From: an uncultured Elusimicrobium sp.
GTDB taxonomy: Bacteria; Elusimicrobiota; Endomicrobiia; Endomicrobiales; Endomicrobiaceae
Direction of reading: 5' to 3'
Assembly (NCBI GenBank): GCA_902761395.1
Contig: CACWKJ010000031.1
Location: 1-9,322 of the forward strand
Length of the DNA stretch: 9,322 nt
Position 1 is the first letter of the stretch. Every line of letters begins with the position of its first letter. Below the pieces are notes generated by a model. That model had not been told where the DNA came from and ran no database searches. It saw nothing but the letters and a program-made list of their open reading frames with translations. Positions 1-7,796 of the stretch are shown here, piece after piece. The position numbers and the translations under genes are program-made.

Positions 1-1
1 G

Positions 2-217
2 AATAATGCAAGAACAACAAGGAATGAATTAACGGTTAAAGAAAGAAAACTTGCACTTTTGAAAAAAAGAAATGATTTATATGAAATTCAAACGGTAGCT
101 CTTATGGAGGAATGTTGGAATTATGCCGAGGCTATAGCAGCTTTTGCTAAAGCTCTTTATTCTAATCATGCTGCTATCGTTGAATTGGAAAAACTTACTT
201 TAATGAGTTTAAGATAA
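2..217 (+). CDS. C-terminal end of a probable TolC-like outer-membrane efflux protein (5' end outside the window)
   Basis: An open frame enters from the left edge and ends at TAA 215-217, giving the last 71 residues. The stretch is almost entirely predicted helix. A charged part (ELTVKERKLALLKKRNDLYE) is followed by an Ala/Leu-rich part (NYAEAIAAFAKALYSNHAAI), ending VELEKLTLMSLR. This pattern resembles the final coiled-coil helix of TolC/OMF-family channels, which typically end in a helix with a Tyr and regularly spaced Ala before a short tail. Position supports the call: it lies 15 bases upstream of an efflux adaptor gene and two RND permeases, where an outer-membrane factor is commonly encoded. 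If so, it would form the trimeric outer-membrane exit duct of the pump. The similarity is by pattern only, and any long coiled-coil protein could look like this over 71 residues, so the family call is moderate. The gene start and signal peptide are not in view. Confidence 0.6.
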   Translation, partial: NNARTTRNELTVKERKLALLKKRNDLYEIQTVALMEECWNYAEAIAAFAKALYSNHAAIVELEKLTLMSLR

Positions 218-221
218 TAAT

Positions 222-227
222 GGAGGG
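222..227 (+). promoter_or_regulatory. Strong Shine-Dalgarno site (GGAGGG) fixing a TTG start
   Basis: GGAGGG lies 5 bases before TTG at 233-235. No in-frame ATG lies nearby: the first internal Met is residue 33, inside the membrane anchor. The site therefore supports TTG as the true start of the adaptor gene. An ATG at 220-222 is out of frame and would give only a 7-residue peptide. Confidence 0.7.
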
Positions 228-232
228 TTATT

Positions 233-1462
233 TTGAATTTTAAATATTTGTATTACAAGTTTATAGAGAGTGTTACTTACAGGTACAATCAAATAGTACA
301 AAAGTATCCTAAATTTAAAAGGAATGCAATGATTACTCTTGCATGTTTGGCACTTATTCTTTTGGGAATATTGATTTATTTCGTTTATTTTGCAAAAGAT
401 AAAGTTGTTGAAGAAAAGCAGGATATGATAACGGTGAAAGTTAAAAAAGCAAAGAGAGAAGATTATAAAGATACATACACTGTAATGGGAACAATAAAGG
501 GTGCTGTTGAAAACGAAATGAGATTTGAGCTTGACGGACAGCTTGCATCTTACAATTACAAGGAAGGTGCAAGACTTAAACAAGGTGATGTTATTTGTTC
601 TTTGGATCCTAAAGATGCAATGACAAAAGCCGATTATGCACAAAGTAAATATAAGAGTGAGGTTTCCGCATATAATTCCGCTATGGAAAGATACAAGGTT
701 TATGAAGAATTGTACAGAATGAAGGCTCTTTCCGAAAGTAAGTTATATGAAGCTAAATATGAAATTCAGTCTGCTCGTTCGAAAGTTAAAGCAGCTTTAT
801 CCGAAGTGGAATTGTCTCAATCGAATTTGGCAAAAACAAATATGTTGGCCCCAAGCGATGGTATTTTAGCCGAAATAATAATAAAACCCGGTGATTACAT
901 TACTCCTCAAGATGTTATTGCAAAATTTATCAGTGATAAAGGAACAAATTTTGAAGTAGATGTCCCGGAAAAAGATGTTCATAAACTTGCCGTAGGACAA
1001 ACAGTAACCATCAATTGCGATTCTTATCACGGAAAAGAATTTACGGGAACATTGACGGAAATAGCACCTACCGTTAAGGAAAGAACAAGAACATCAACAA
1101 TAAAAGTAAGTGTTGAAAACGATGAAGGAAAATTAAGATCAGGTATGTTTGGAAGGGGAGTGATACTGCTTAAAGAATTAAAGAATGTTATGCTTGTTCC
1201 AAACGACAGTATCGTTTCTTTGGGTGAAAGTGCATTTTTGGTTCCTGTAGTTTCTCCTGATTATAGAACTCCCGGTGAAGGTACTATACTTATGAGACCT
1301 TGTCAGTTAGGTGAAAGATTAACAGATAAAACGGTTGTAGAGCAAGGTATTCAAATAGATGAATTTGTTGTTATTGAAACACAAGGTCAATTAAGTGATG
1401 GAATGAAAGTTAAATTCCTTGAAGCAATAGAAGATACCATTGATACAACACCACAAAAATAA
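233..1462 (+). CDS. RND efflux periplasmic adaptor subunit (membrane fusion protein, HlyD/AcrA-type)
   Basis: This 409-residue protein should bridge the RND permeases and the outer-membrane channel in the periplasm. Residues 1-30 form a basic, Tyr/Lys-rich cytoplasmic segment. Residues about 31-53 (from NAMITLACLALILLGILIYF) form one transmembrane anchor, and there is no lipobox Cys. Next come a lipoyl half-motif (about 84-125, ending GARLKQGDVICSLD), a short alpha-hairpin (about 126-200), the second lipoyl half (LAPSDGILAEIIIKPGDYI, about 205-223), a beta-barrel domain (about 238-312, with the family-typical LRSGMFGRG at 301-309) and a membrane-proximal domain (about 313-395). Length and domain order are normal for the family. 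The start is TTG, chosen for the GGAGGG site 5 bases upstream. It sits between the TolC-like gene (15-base gap) and the first permease (40-base gap), so it is probably co-transcribed. The adaptor role is clear; substrate and export specificity cannot be read from the sequence. Confidence 0.93.
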   Translation: MNFKYLYYKFIESVTYRYNQIVQKYPKFKRNAMITLACLALILLGILIYFVYFAKDKVVEEKQDMITVKVKKAKREDYKDTYTVMGTIKGAVENEMRFELDGQLASYNYKEGARLKQGDVICSLDPKDAMTKADYAQSKYKSEVSAYNSAMERYKVYEELYRMKALSESKLYEAKYEIQSARSKVKAALSEVELSQSNLAKTNMLAPSDGILAEIIIKPGDYITPQDVIAKFISDKGTNFEVDVPEKDVHKLAVGQTVTINCDSYHGKEFTGTLTEIAPTVKERTRTSTIKVSVENDEGKLRSGMFGRGVILLKELKNVMLVPNDSIVSLGESAFLVPVVSPDYRTPGEGTILMRPCQLGERLTDKTVVEQGIQIDEFVVIETQGQLSDGMKVKFLEAIEDTIDTTPQK

Positions 1463-1490
1463 TATAAACAACGACCACATGTTGTAGTTT

Positions 1491-1495
1491 AAGGA
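1491..1495 (+). promoter_or_regulatory. Ribosome binding site (AAGGA) of the first RND permease
   Basis: AAGGA lies 7 bases before ATG 1503-1505, an ordinary spacing. It supports the chosen start, which puts MIEFGIKKPVTT at the N-terminus as expected for RND permeases. Confidence 0.55.
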
Positions 1496-1502
1496 ATAAT
1501 AA

Positions 1503-4500
1503 ATGATAGAATTCGGAATAAAAAAACCGGTAACAACACTAATGCTTGTTGTTGCGATGATTTTATTTTCCGCTATCACAACTTTCAGAATCCCCGTAGA
1601 ATTAAATCCAAGCGCACAATCCGGTTTGGTAAGTGTAATCACAAGACTCAGAGGCGGTGTTGCCGCCAGTGAAGTTGAAAAGTATGTGACAAAACCGTTG
1701 GAAGAAGTTTTTGCGGAACTTAACGGTTTAAAAGAAATGATTTCTTCATCAAAAGAATCGGAATCGAATATTATGATGATGTTTCATCATAACATTGATA
1801 CCGATTTTATTGTTATTGATATAAGAGAAAAGATAGCAATGATAAAACATAACCTGCCGAAAGAAACGGAAAAACCTATCATTGCAAAATTCGAACAATC
1901 GGACAGCCCCATATTAATATTATCTTTGAGCTCTAATGAAAAAACACCTGAACAGTTAAGAGAAATCGCCGAAGAACAATTGAAAGAAAAAATCATGAGA
2001 GTAGCAGGTGTTGCAAATGTTGAATTCGGAGGCGGAAGAGAAAGAAAGTTTTTGATAGAAATGGATAATGCAAAACTTTTGGGATACAAACTCTCCATTC
2101 TTGAAGTTGTTCAAAAAATTAACCTCGCAAACTTATCAATCTCCGCGGGAGAAATTACAAGAAACAGTAATAAATTTGTTATAAGAGCTACCGGTGAATA
2201 TACTAATATAGAGGAAATACAAAATACGGCTATTGCTATAACTCAGTCGGGATCTATCGTTAGGATTGGAGATATTGCATCAATAAGAGATTCCTATTAT
2301 GAGCCAACATCGTATTCAAGACTTAATGTTCAAGATGTGGTTTCTATTTATATTCAAAAAGAATCGACGGCAAATACTATAACCGTTGCAAAAGAAGCAT
2401 TACAAATAATAGATAAACTTAAAGAAATTTTAGATCCGGATGTCAATGTAACTGTTGTTAAAAACGATGCGGAATATATTCAAAAAGCAATTTCTTCACT
2501 TGTTGAAGCACTTGTGTTGGGTGGAATAATTCTTGCCGGAGTATTGTTCCTTTTTATGAAGAATGTAAGAAGTATTTTTATAGTTGCAACAACCATGCCG
2601 TTAAGTCTGTTTATGTGTATCATTCTAATGTATTTTACAAACCAAACATTTAATATCATGACATTAAGCGGTCTTGCCATGGGTATGGCAAATGTTATGG
2701 ATAATTCTATCGTTGTGCTGGAAAACATAGCTTTTCATCATCACAGAAAAACTTTCGCAACAAAAGCAGAACTTGTTGTTAAAGGAACCGCCGAACTTTG
2801 GCAGCCGATATTTGCATCTACCGTTACGACTATAATTGTGTTTTTACCGTTAGTGTTTTTGGAACCGGAAATCAGACAGATGTATGTTCCGTTCGGTTTG
2901 ACAATAACTTTTGCATTGATAGCTTCTGTTGTTGCAACGATGATGTTTATTCCGACGGAAATTTACAGATGGCAACATAAGTTCGATTTGGATTTCCAAA
3001 GATGGTATATAAAAGTAAGACATATATATGGAAGAATGTTGAAATTTTGTTTTAAGTGGCAAACATATGTTTGGTTATTTACACTCGTTTTATTTTTACT
3101 GTCTGCGAGAATAATGATGACAAGAGATTCCGAGTTTATGGATCCCGGCAGTGTTAATACTTTTCGTATAGGTGTTCAGTTCCCGCCTGCAACAAGAATA
3201 GAAGTATCAAACGAAGTTGTAAGAAAAATGGAACAAGCCTTAATGGGTTATCACGATTGGGTGGAAAGAGTTTCTTCTAAAGTTGAAAAACTTCATACTT
3301 TTGTTGAGGTTACTGTTTACGAAAGAGCAGAAGAATTCAAAGAAGAGTTTAGAAAAAGGTTCGGAGAATTTTCACCGGCATTTGTGTATTTTCAGGATTC
3401 GCAAAGCTCTGCTTCAAAAGAAATATATGTGGATTTTTACGGACAAAATTACGATACTTTGAAACAACTTGCATTCTCCGCTTCCGGTAGATTACAACAA
3501 GTTAAAGGTCTTACCGATGTTAAAATAAGAATGAGAGAAGATGAACCGGAAGTTATTTTAACAGTGGATTATGACAGATTGGCTATTTTCGGATTAACAA
3601 CTTATTATTTCAGTAACACATTACATTGTCAGTTAAGAGGGCTTATTGCAACGCAGTACAGAACTGAAGGTAAACAGATAGAAACAATATGCAGACTTTA
3701 TCCGGATAGTATTACAAATGTTGAACAAATACCGTTTATAGGTGTTGTCAACCCGAGAAAAGATGTAGTTTATGTCGGACAAGTTACCGATATGAGCAAA
3801 TTGAAATCAAATCAGGAAATTTGGAGAAAAAATAAAAAAAGATTTATACAGATAAGTGCAAACAGAGCAAAAATCGGTCTTACGACTGCAGCCGAAAAAA
3901 TAAAAGCAACATTAAAAGGTGTGGCTTTCCCTCAAGATTACTCATTTAATATTTCAGGTGATTATGAAAAAACCGTTAAAAACAGAGGACAGTTTATGCT
4001 CGCTGTTGCACTTGTTGTTATACTTATATTTTTTGTTCTTGCATCTATATTTGAATCTTATATGCAGCCGGCTTTAATAATGTTTGCTTTACCTTTAAGT
4101 ATGATAGGAGTGGCTTTTTCGTTATGGATATTTAAAAAACCTATCAGTTTGGGTGTATGGATAGGTATAATGATTTTGTTTGGTTGTATTGTTTACAGTT
4201 CAATTATTATTGTTGATAAAATAAATCAAAGACGAGTTGGCAGAACAAATTTATTGAGAGTTATTTTTGAAAGTTGTAAAGAAAGATTAAGGCCGGAACT
4301 TATAACTATGCTTATGAAAACATTGGGACTTTTACCGATGGTTTTAAGCAGAGATGAATCAGCTTCCATGTGGAGATCGTTGGGACTTACGGTTTTGTGC
4401 GGAACTATAACGGGAACATTGCTTACCATGCTTATAATTCCCACGGCATACTATGTACTTGAAAGGCCCAAAAGCAGTTTTTATAAATTCTTTAAAGCAC

Positions 4501-4586
4501 TCGGTCTTATGTTTTTATTTGATTTATTTATTAAAATATATAAGAAGTTTGCAAACAGAAACAGAGAAGATTTTGAAAACATATAA
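1503..4586 (+). CDS. RND efflux permease, HAE1 (AcrB/MdtB-like) family, first of a tandem pair; altered TM10 relay
   Basis: This is a full-length 1027-residue inner-membrane RND transporter with the duplicated plan of TM1 (about 9-31), large periplasmic loop, TM2-6 (about 333-484), TM7 (about 521-538), second periplasmic loop, and TM8-12 (about 831-984). Family marks include the N-terminal KKPVTTLML, RIPVELNP, DIREKI (106-111), ENIAFHHH after TM4, and RLRPE..T..LGLLP in TM11. TM4 keeps the relay Asp (D400, followed by N401, in VMDNSIVVLEN). In TM10 the usual VNNAI.LVD reads VYSSIIIVD, so Y898 and S899 replace the polar residues equivalent to AcrB K940/N941. TM11 carries unusual charges at E932 and K939 around the conserved T935, while R928 matches AcrB R971. 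The C-terminus runs about 40 residues past TM12 and includes a short hydrophobic stretch (about 996-1010). It follows the adaptor gene and precedes a second permease after 26 bases. I infer that it is a partner subunit, possibly not the main proton carrier. The substrate is unknown. Confidence 0.95.
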   Translation: MIEFGIKKPVTTLMLVVAMILFSAITTFRIPVELNPSAQSGLVSVITRLRGGVAASEVEKYVTKPLEEVFAELNGLKEMISSSKESESNIMMMFHHNIDTDFIVIDIREKIAMIKHNLPKETEKPIIAKFEQSDSPILILSLSSNEKTPEQLREIAEEQLKEKIMRVAGVANVEFGGGRERKFLIEMDNAKLLGYKLSILEVVQKINLANLSISAGEITRNSNKFVIRATGEYTNIEEIQNTAIAITQSGSIVRIGDIASIRDSYYEPTSYSRLNVQDVVSIYIQKESTANTITVAKEALQIIDKLKEILDPDVNVTVVKNDAEYIQKAISSLVEALVLGGIILAGVLFLFMKNVRSIFIVATTMPLSLFMCIILMYFTNQTFNIMTLSGLAMGMANVMDNSIVVLENIAFHHHRKTFATKAELVVKGTAELWQPIFASTVTTIIVFLPLVFLEPEIRQMYVPFGLTITFALIASVVATMMFIPTEIYRWQHKFDLDFQRWYIKVRHIYGRMLKFCFKWQTYVWLFTLVLFLLSARIMMTRDSEFMDPGSVNTFRIGVQFPPATRIEVSNEVVRKMEQALMGYHDWVERVSSKVEKLHTFVEVTVYERAEEFKEEFRKRFGEFSPAFVYFQDSQSSASKEIYVDFYGQNYDTLKQLAFSASGRLQQVKGLTDVKIRMREDEPEVILTVDYDRLAIFGLTTYYFSNTLHCQLRGLIATQYRTEGKQIETICRLYPDSITNVEQIPFIGVVNPRKDVVYVGQVTDMSKLKSNQEIWRKNKKRFIQISANRAKIGLTTAAEKIKATLKGVAFPQDYSFNISGDYEKTVKNRGQFMLAVALVVILIFFVLASIFESYMQPALIMFALPLSMIGVAFSLWIFKKPISLGVWIGIMILFGCIVYSSIIIVDKINQRRVGRTNLLRVIFESCKERLRPELITMLMKTLGLLPMVLSRDESASMWRSLGLTVLCGTITGTLLTMLIIPTAYYVLERPKSSFYKFFKALGLMFLFDLFIKIYKKFANRNREDFENI

Positions 4587-4612
4587 ACTAATTATAATAG
4601 AGAGAAAAAATT

Positions 4613-7600
4613 ATGAGTTTATTAAGATTGCCTGTAGATAGACCGGTAACAACCGTTATGATATTTTTATCAGTAATTCTTATGGGTGTTATTTCTTGGA
4701 CAAGAATACCGCAAGAATTATTTCCTGCCATGGAATATCCTCAGATTACTATTGTCACAAAATATGAAGGTGCAGGTCCGGAAGAATCCGAAAAATTAAT
4801 CAGCAAATTGGTTGAAGAATCTGCCGGAACGGTTAAGAAAATTAAACGAGTGTCTTCCATATCTAAGGAAGGAGTATCCATAGTATCGTGTGAATTTTTA
4901 TGGGGAACAAATATGGATTTTGCTTCAATGGATATAAGAGAAAAAATCGATTTGATAAAAGAATCTTTGCCGAAAGATGCTCTTGATCCTGTTGTGTTAA
5001 AATATAATCCTATGCAGGTAGAAGCGATGATTTTGTCTGCCACATACAAAGATATACAACCTACTTTAATGGAAATGGCCGACTTAAGACATATGTTGAA
5101 AAAAAATGTTAAAGATGAATTTGAAAGATTGGAAGGAGTTGCGAAAGTAGATTTAAAGGGTGGAGAGCAAAAAGAGATTTTAGTTGAAATTGATAAAGGA
5201 AGACTTCTTGCAAATCAGTTGGCAATCACAGATGTTATAAATTCTTTACAAACAGCAAACATTACTTATCCTGCCGGAACAATCAAAGAAGAAAAACATG
5301 AATATATAGTTAAAACCGTCGGTGAGTTTAAAGGTATTGAAGATATAGAAAATCTTTCATTCGGCAAACAAGATCAGCAAAGTGGTCAAGCAAAATATAG
5401 AAGAGACAGAACTTATCAAGGTGAGACAGGTGAAAAAATTGTTTATATGCGAGATGTTGCAGATGTGAAAGAGTCTTTACAAGACAGAAAAGGTATGTCC
5501 AGATACAACTCACAAGATAATATTTCTATCGGTGTTTATCCTCAATCCGGAGCAAATCTTATAAACATGTCAAAAGTAGTACAAGATAAGTTGAAAGATA
5601 TTAAAGAAAAACTTCCGGAAAATGTTGATATAAAAGTAATTTATGACCAGTCTATATTTATTAAACAATCTTTGAACAGTATTTATCAGTCCGGTTTACA
5701 AGGTATATTGTTAACTTTTATTTTATTGTATTTTTTTATGGAAAGTTTTGTCGGTTCTGCAATTATTAATACCGCAATACCTATAAGCTTGTGCGTTACG
5801 CTAAGTATTATGTATTTTCAGGGAATAACAATTAACTCCATGTCTTTGGGAGGATTAACTATCGGTATCGGTATGGTTGTTGATAACGGTAACGTTGTTA
5901 TAGAACATATTTTGATGGCTCTGCACCGAAACAAACATTTGCCCAAAAAAGAGTGTATTTATCAAGCCTCGTCTACGCTTCTTGCTCCTATTTTAAGTTC
6001 TACAATTACCACCATTGCAATATTCATACCTTTTGTTTTCGTTGCGGGTATGATAGGACAACTGTTTAAACAGCTTGCTTTAACGATAACATATGCTATG
6101 ATAGCATCTATATTTTCGGCTATGTTTTTGGTACCGCGACTTTCTCTTACCGCAAACGTTAAAAATATTTCCGTTACCGCAGGAAGAAAAGCAATACAAG
6201 AATATTTTGTGCCTATTTTAAAATCTACTTTAAATTTAAAATCATTACAAGTTTTTACATTTGTATTGTTATATGCATTGCTTGGTGCAATGATAGTTTA
6301 TTTTATTCCCAAAGAATTTATGGCAAAATCCGATGAAAGAAGATTTGTTTTAAATGTGGCGATGCATCCGGACACACCGCTTGAAATTACCGACAATATG
6401 GTAAGAAAAATTGAAAAAGCAATTTCGAAATACGATGAAGTAAAAGATGTTTCAACGACCGTAGGTTCTACGGGTGAAGAAAATAACGGGGGGGGAATAG
6501 AAACATCCGGAAGTTATCAGGCAAGAATAATAACAAACTTAACACCGAAGGGTATGTCGACAAATGAAATAGTTGCTGATTTAAGTGATGAAATAAAAAA
6601 ATGGAACGTAAAAGATTTGGATGTTGAATTTATTACGCAACAAGGTTTGTTCGGTTCCGGTATAGGTTCAACTGCCGGTGTTACAGTAGAACTAAAAGGT
6701 AAAGAATTGTCGAAATTAAGAGAATATGCTGATAAATTGAAAGGTCAAATGGAAGGTATGCCGCAATTTTACGGTATTAAAATAGATCCTTCAGACGAAG
6801 TTCCTGAATTAAGACTTACAATTGATAGAGAAAGAGCATCATTGTTCGGCTTATCTACGCAGGATATTGCAGCTATGACACTTGCCGGTATTAAAGGCTT
6901 TGTTGCAACAAAATTAAAACTTCCTGACGATGAAATGGATATAAGAGTAAGAATGCAACCAAAAGACAGAGATACATTGGACAAGGTTTTAGAGATGACT
7001 GCGTATTCACAATGGGGTATGACAATTCAGTTAAAACAGATTGCTCAGGCAAACTTTGTAAAAACTTTGCCTGCAATTAAAAGAATTGAAGGAGAAAGAA
7101 CGTATCTTGTTACGGCAAATGTTAAAGGTAACTTTACTTCCGCTGTTGCGGAATTACAGGAATTGTTGGATGACGGATATGAAAATAAAGATGTGAATGC
7201 ATTTATTACCGGAGAAATGCTTGCAATGAAAGAAGCGTTATCTCAAGTATCGTTTGCTTTGATATTAGGTGTTATAATTATTTATATGATATTGGCATCC
7301 GAGTTTGAATCTTTGTTGCAACCTATAATAGTTATGACTGCAGTTCCGTTGGGTATCATAGGTTCTTTATTAACTTTACTTATTACAGGACAATCAATTA
7401 ACTCGATATCGATGTTGGGTATAATAATGTTGGTGGGTAACGTTGTTAATATTTCTATTTTGCTTGTGGACAGATACAACTATCATCTTGCAAAAGATCC
7501 GGAAAAATATACCGATATGCTTGAATTAAAAAAGATGGTAGTGTCTACTACAGCAGACCATTTAAGACCTATCATAATGACAACATTAACTACCGTTGTC

Positions 7601-7777
7601 GGACTTATTCCGTTGGCACTCGGTCTCGGTGAAGGTGCTACGACCAACCAACCTATGGCAATAGCTGTTTGCGGCGGATTAACTTTTGCATTGGGGCTTG
7701 CACTGCTTTTTGTTCCGTTTATTTATTTGTTCTCTAAAGGTATGAGAAACAGAAGAGAAGAAGAAATTATTTATTAA
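4613..7777 (+). CDS. RND efflux permease, HAE1 (AcrB/MdtC-like) family, second of a tandem pair
   Basis: This is a complete 1054-residue RND permease with 12 predicted membrane segments and two large periplasmic loops. Typical marks are LPVDRPVTTVM at the N-terminus, RIPQELFPAMEYPQI (31-45), DIREKIDLIKESLP (107-120), TM4 IGIGMVVDNGNVVIEH with D424/N425, TM10 LVGNVVNISILLVDRYN with N946, and TM11 HLRPIIMTTLTTVVGLIPLAL with T990. N946 stands where AcrB has K940, as in many HAE1 pumps, so the relay looks more intact than in the upstream permease. H983 replaces the Arg matching AcrB R971, and N427 is an unusual polar residue in TM4. A Gln/Arg-rich stretch at about 250-272 looks like an insert before VYMRDVADV. 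Codons 626-628 lie in a run of eight G. The start ATG is preceded by a weak AGAGAG site 8 bases upstream. It is the last gene of the operon and probably forms a mixed pump with its neighbour. Confidence 0.95.
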   Translation: MSLLRLPVDRPVTTVMIFLSVILMGVISWTRIPQELFPAMEYPQITIVTKYEGAGPEESEKLISKLVEESAGTVKKIKRVSSISKEGVSIVSCEFLWGTNMDFASMDIREKIDLIKESLPKDALDPVVLKYNPMQVEAMILSATYKDIQPTLMEMADLRHMLKKNVKDEFERLEGVAKVDLKGGEQKEILVEIDKGRLLANQLAITDVINSLQTANITYPAGTIKEEKHEYIVKTVGEFKGIEDIENLSFGKQDQQSGQAKYRRDRTYQGETGEKIVYMRDVADVKESLQDRKGMSRYNSQDNISIGVYPQSGANLINMSKVVQDKLKDIKEKLPENVDIKVIYDQSIFIKQSLNSIYQSGLQGILLTFILLYFFMESFVGSAIINTAIPISLCVTLSIMYFQGITINSMSLGGLTIGIGMVVDNGNVVIEHILMALHRNKHLPKKECIYQASSTLLAPILSSTITTIAIFIPFVFVAGMIGQLFKQLALTITYAMIASIFSAMFLVPRLSLTANVKNISVTAGRKAIQEYFVPILKSTLNLKSLQVFTFVLLYALLGAMIVYFIPKEFMAKSDERRFVLNVAMHPDTPLEITDNMVRKIEKAISKYDEVKDVSTTVGSTGEENNGGGIETSGSYQARIITNLTPKGMSTNEIVADLSDEIKKWNVKDLDVEFITQQGLFGSGIGSTAGVTVELKGKELSKLREYADKLKGQMEGMPQFYGIKIDPSDEVPELRLTIDRERASLFGLSTQDIAAMTLAGIKGFVATKLKLPDDEMDIRVRMQPKDRDTLDKVLEMTAYSQWGMTIQLKQIAQANFVKTLPAIKRIEGERTYLVTANVKGNFTSAVAELQELLDDGYENKDVNAFITGEMLAMKEALSQVSFALILGVIIIYMILASEFESLLQPIIVMTAVPLGIIGSLLTLLITGQSINSISMLGIIMLVGNVVNISILLVDRYNYHLAKDPEKYTDMLELKKMVVSTTADHLRPIIMTTLTTVVGLIPLALGLGEGATTNQPMAIAVCGGLTFALGLALLFVPFIYLFSKGMRNRREEEIIY
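6488..6495 (+). repeat. G8 homopolymer inside the second RND permease gene
   Basis: Eight consecutive G encode Gly-Gly-Gly (GGG GGG GGA, residues 626-628) in a hydrophilic part of the second periplasmic domain. GGG is otherwise rare among glycine codons here, where GGT and GGA dominate. Runs of this length are known slippage sites in some bacteria, but slippage here is only a possibility. As written, the frame is open. Confidence 0.9.
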
Positions 7778-7796
7778 AAGTAATGAATAATTGTTT

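Noticed and set aside
220..243. Short ATG-initiated minicistron upstream of the adaptor
   Set aside because: It has only 7 codons and no ribosome site of its own, and it overlaps the adaptor's Shine-Dalgarno.
209..643. Open frame of 144 codons on the - strand opposite the adaptor gene
   Set aside because: Its Phe/Ile/Cys-rich product mirrors the AT-rich adaptor sequence, which has clear domain structure on the + strand.
1466..1490. Inverted repeat AACAAC/GTTGTA between the adaptor and first permease genes
   Set aside because: The stem is only about 5-6 base pairs, AT-rich, with no U-tract. It is too weak to call a terminator or attenuator.
2660..2730. Apparent two-residue insertion in TM4 of the first permease when compared with AcrB LAIGLLVDD
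   Set aside because: Aligning from the upstream LSGLA/LGGLT and the downstream DN...VV.E with the second permease gives equal lengths. It is substitution (MANVM for IGMVV-type residues), not insertion.
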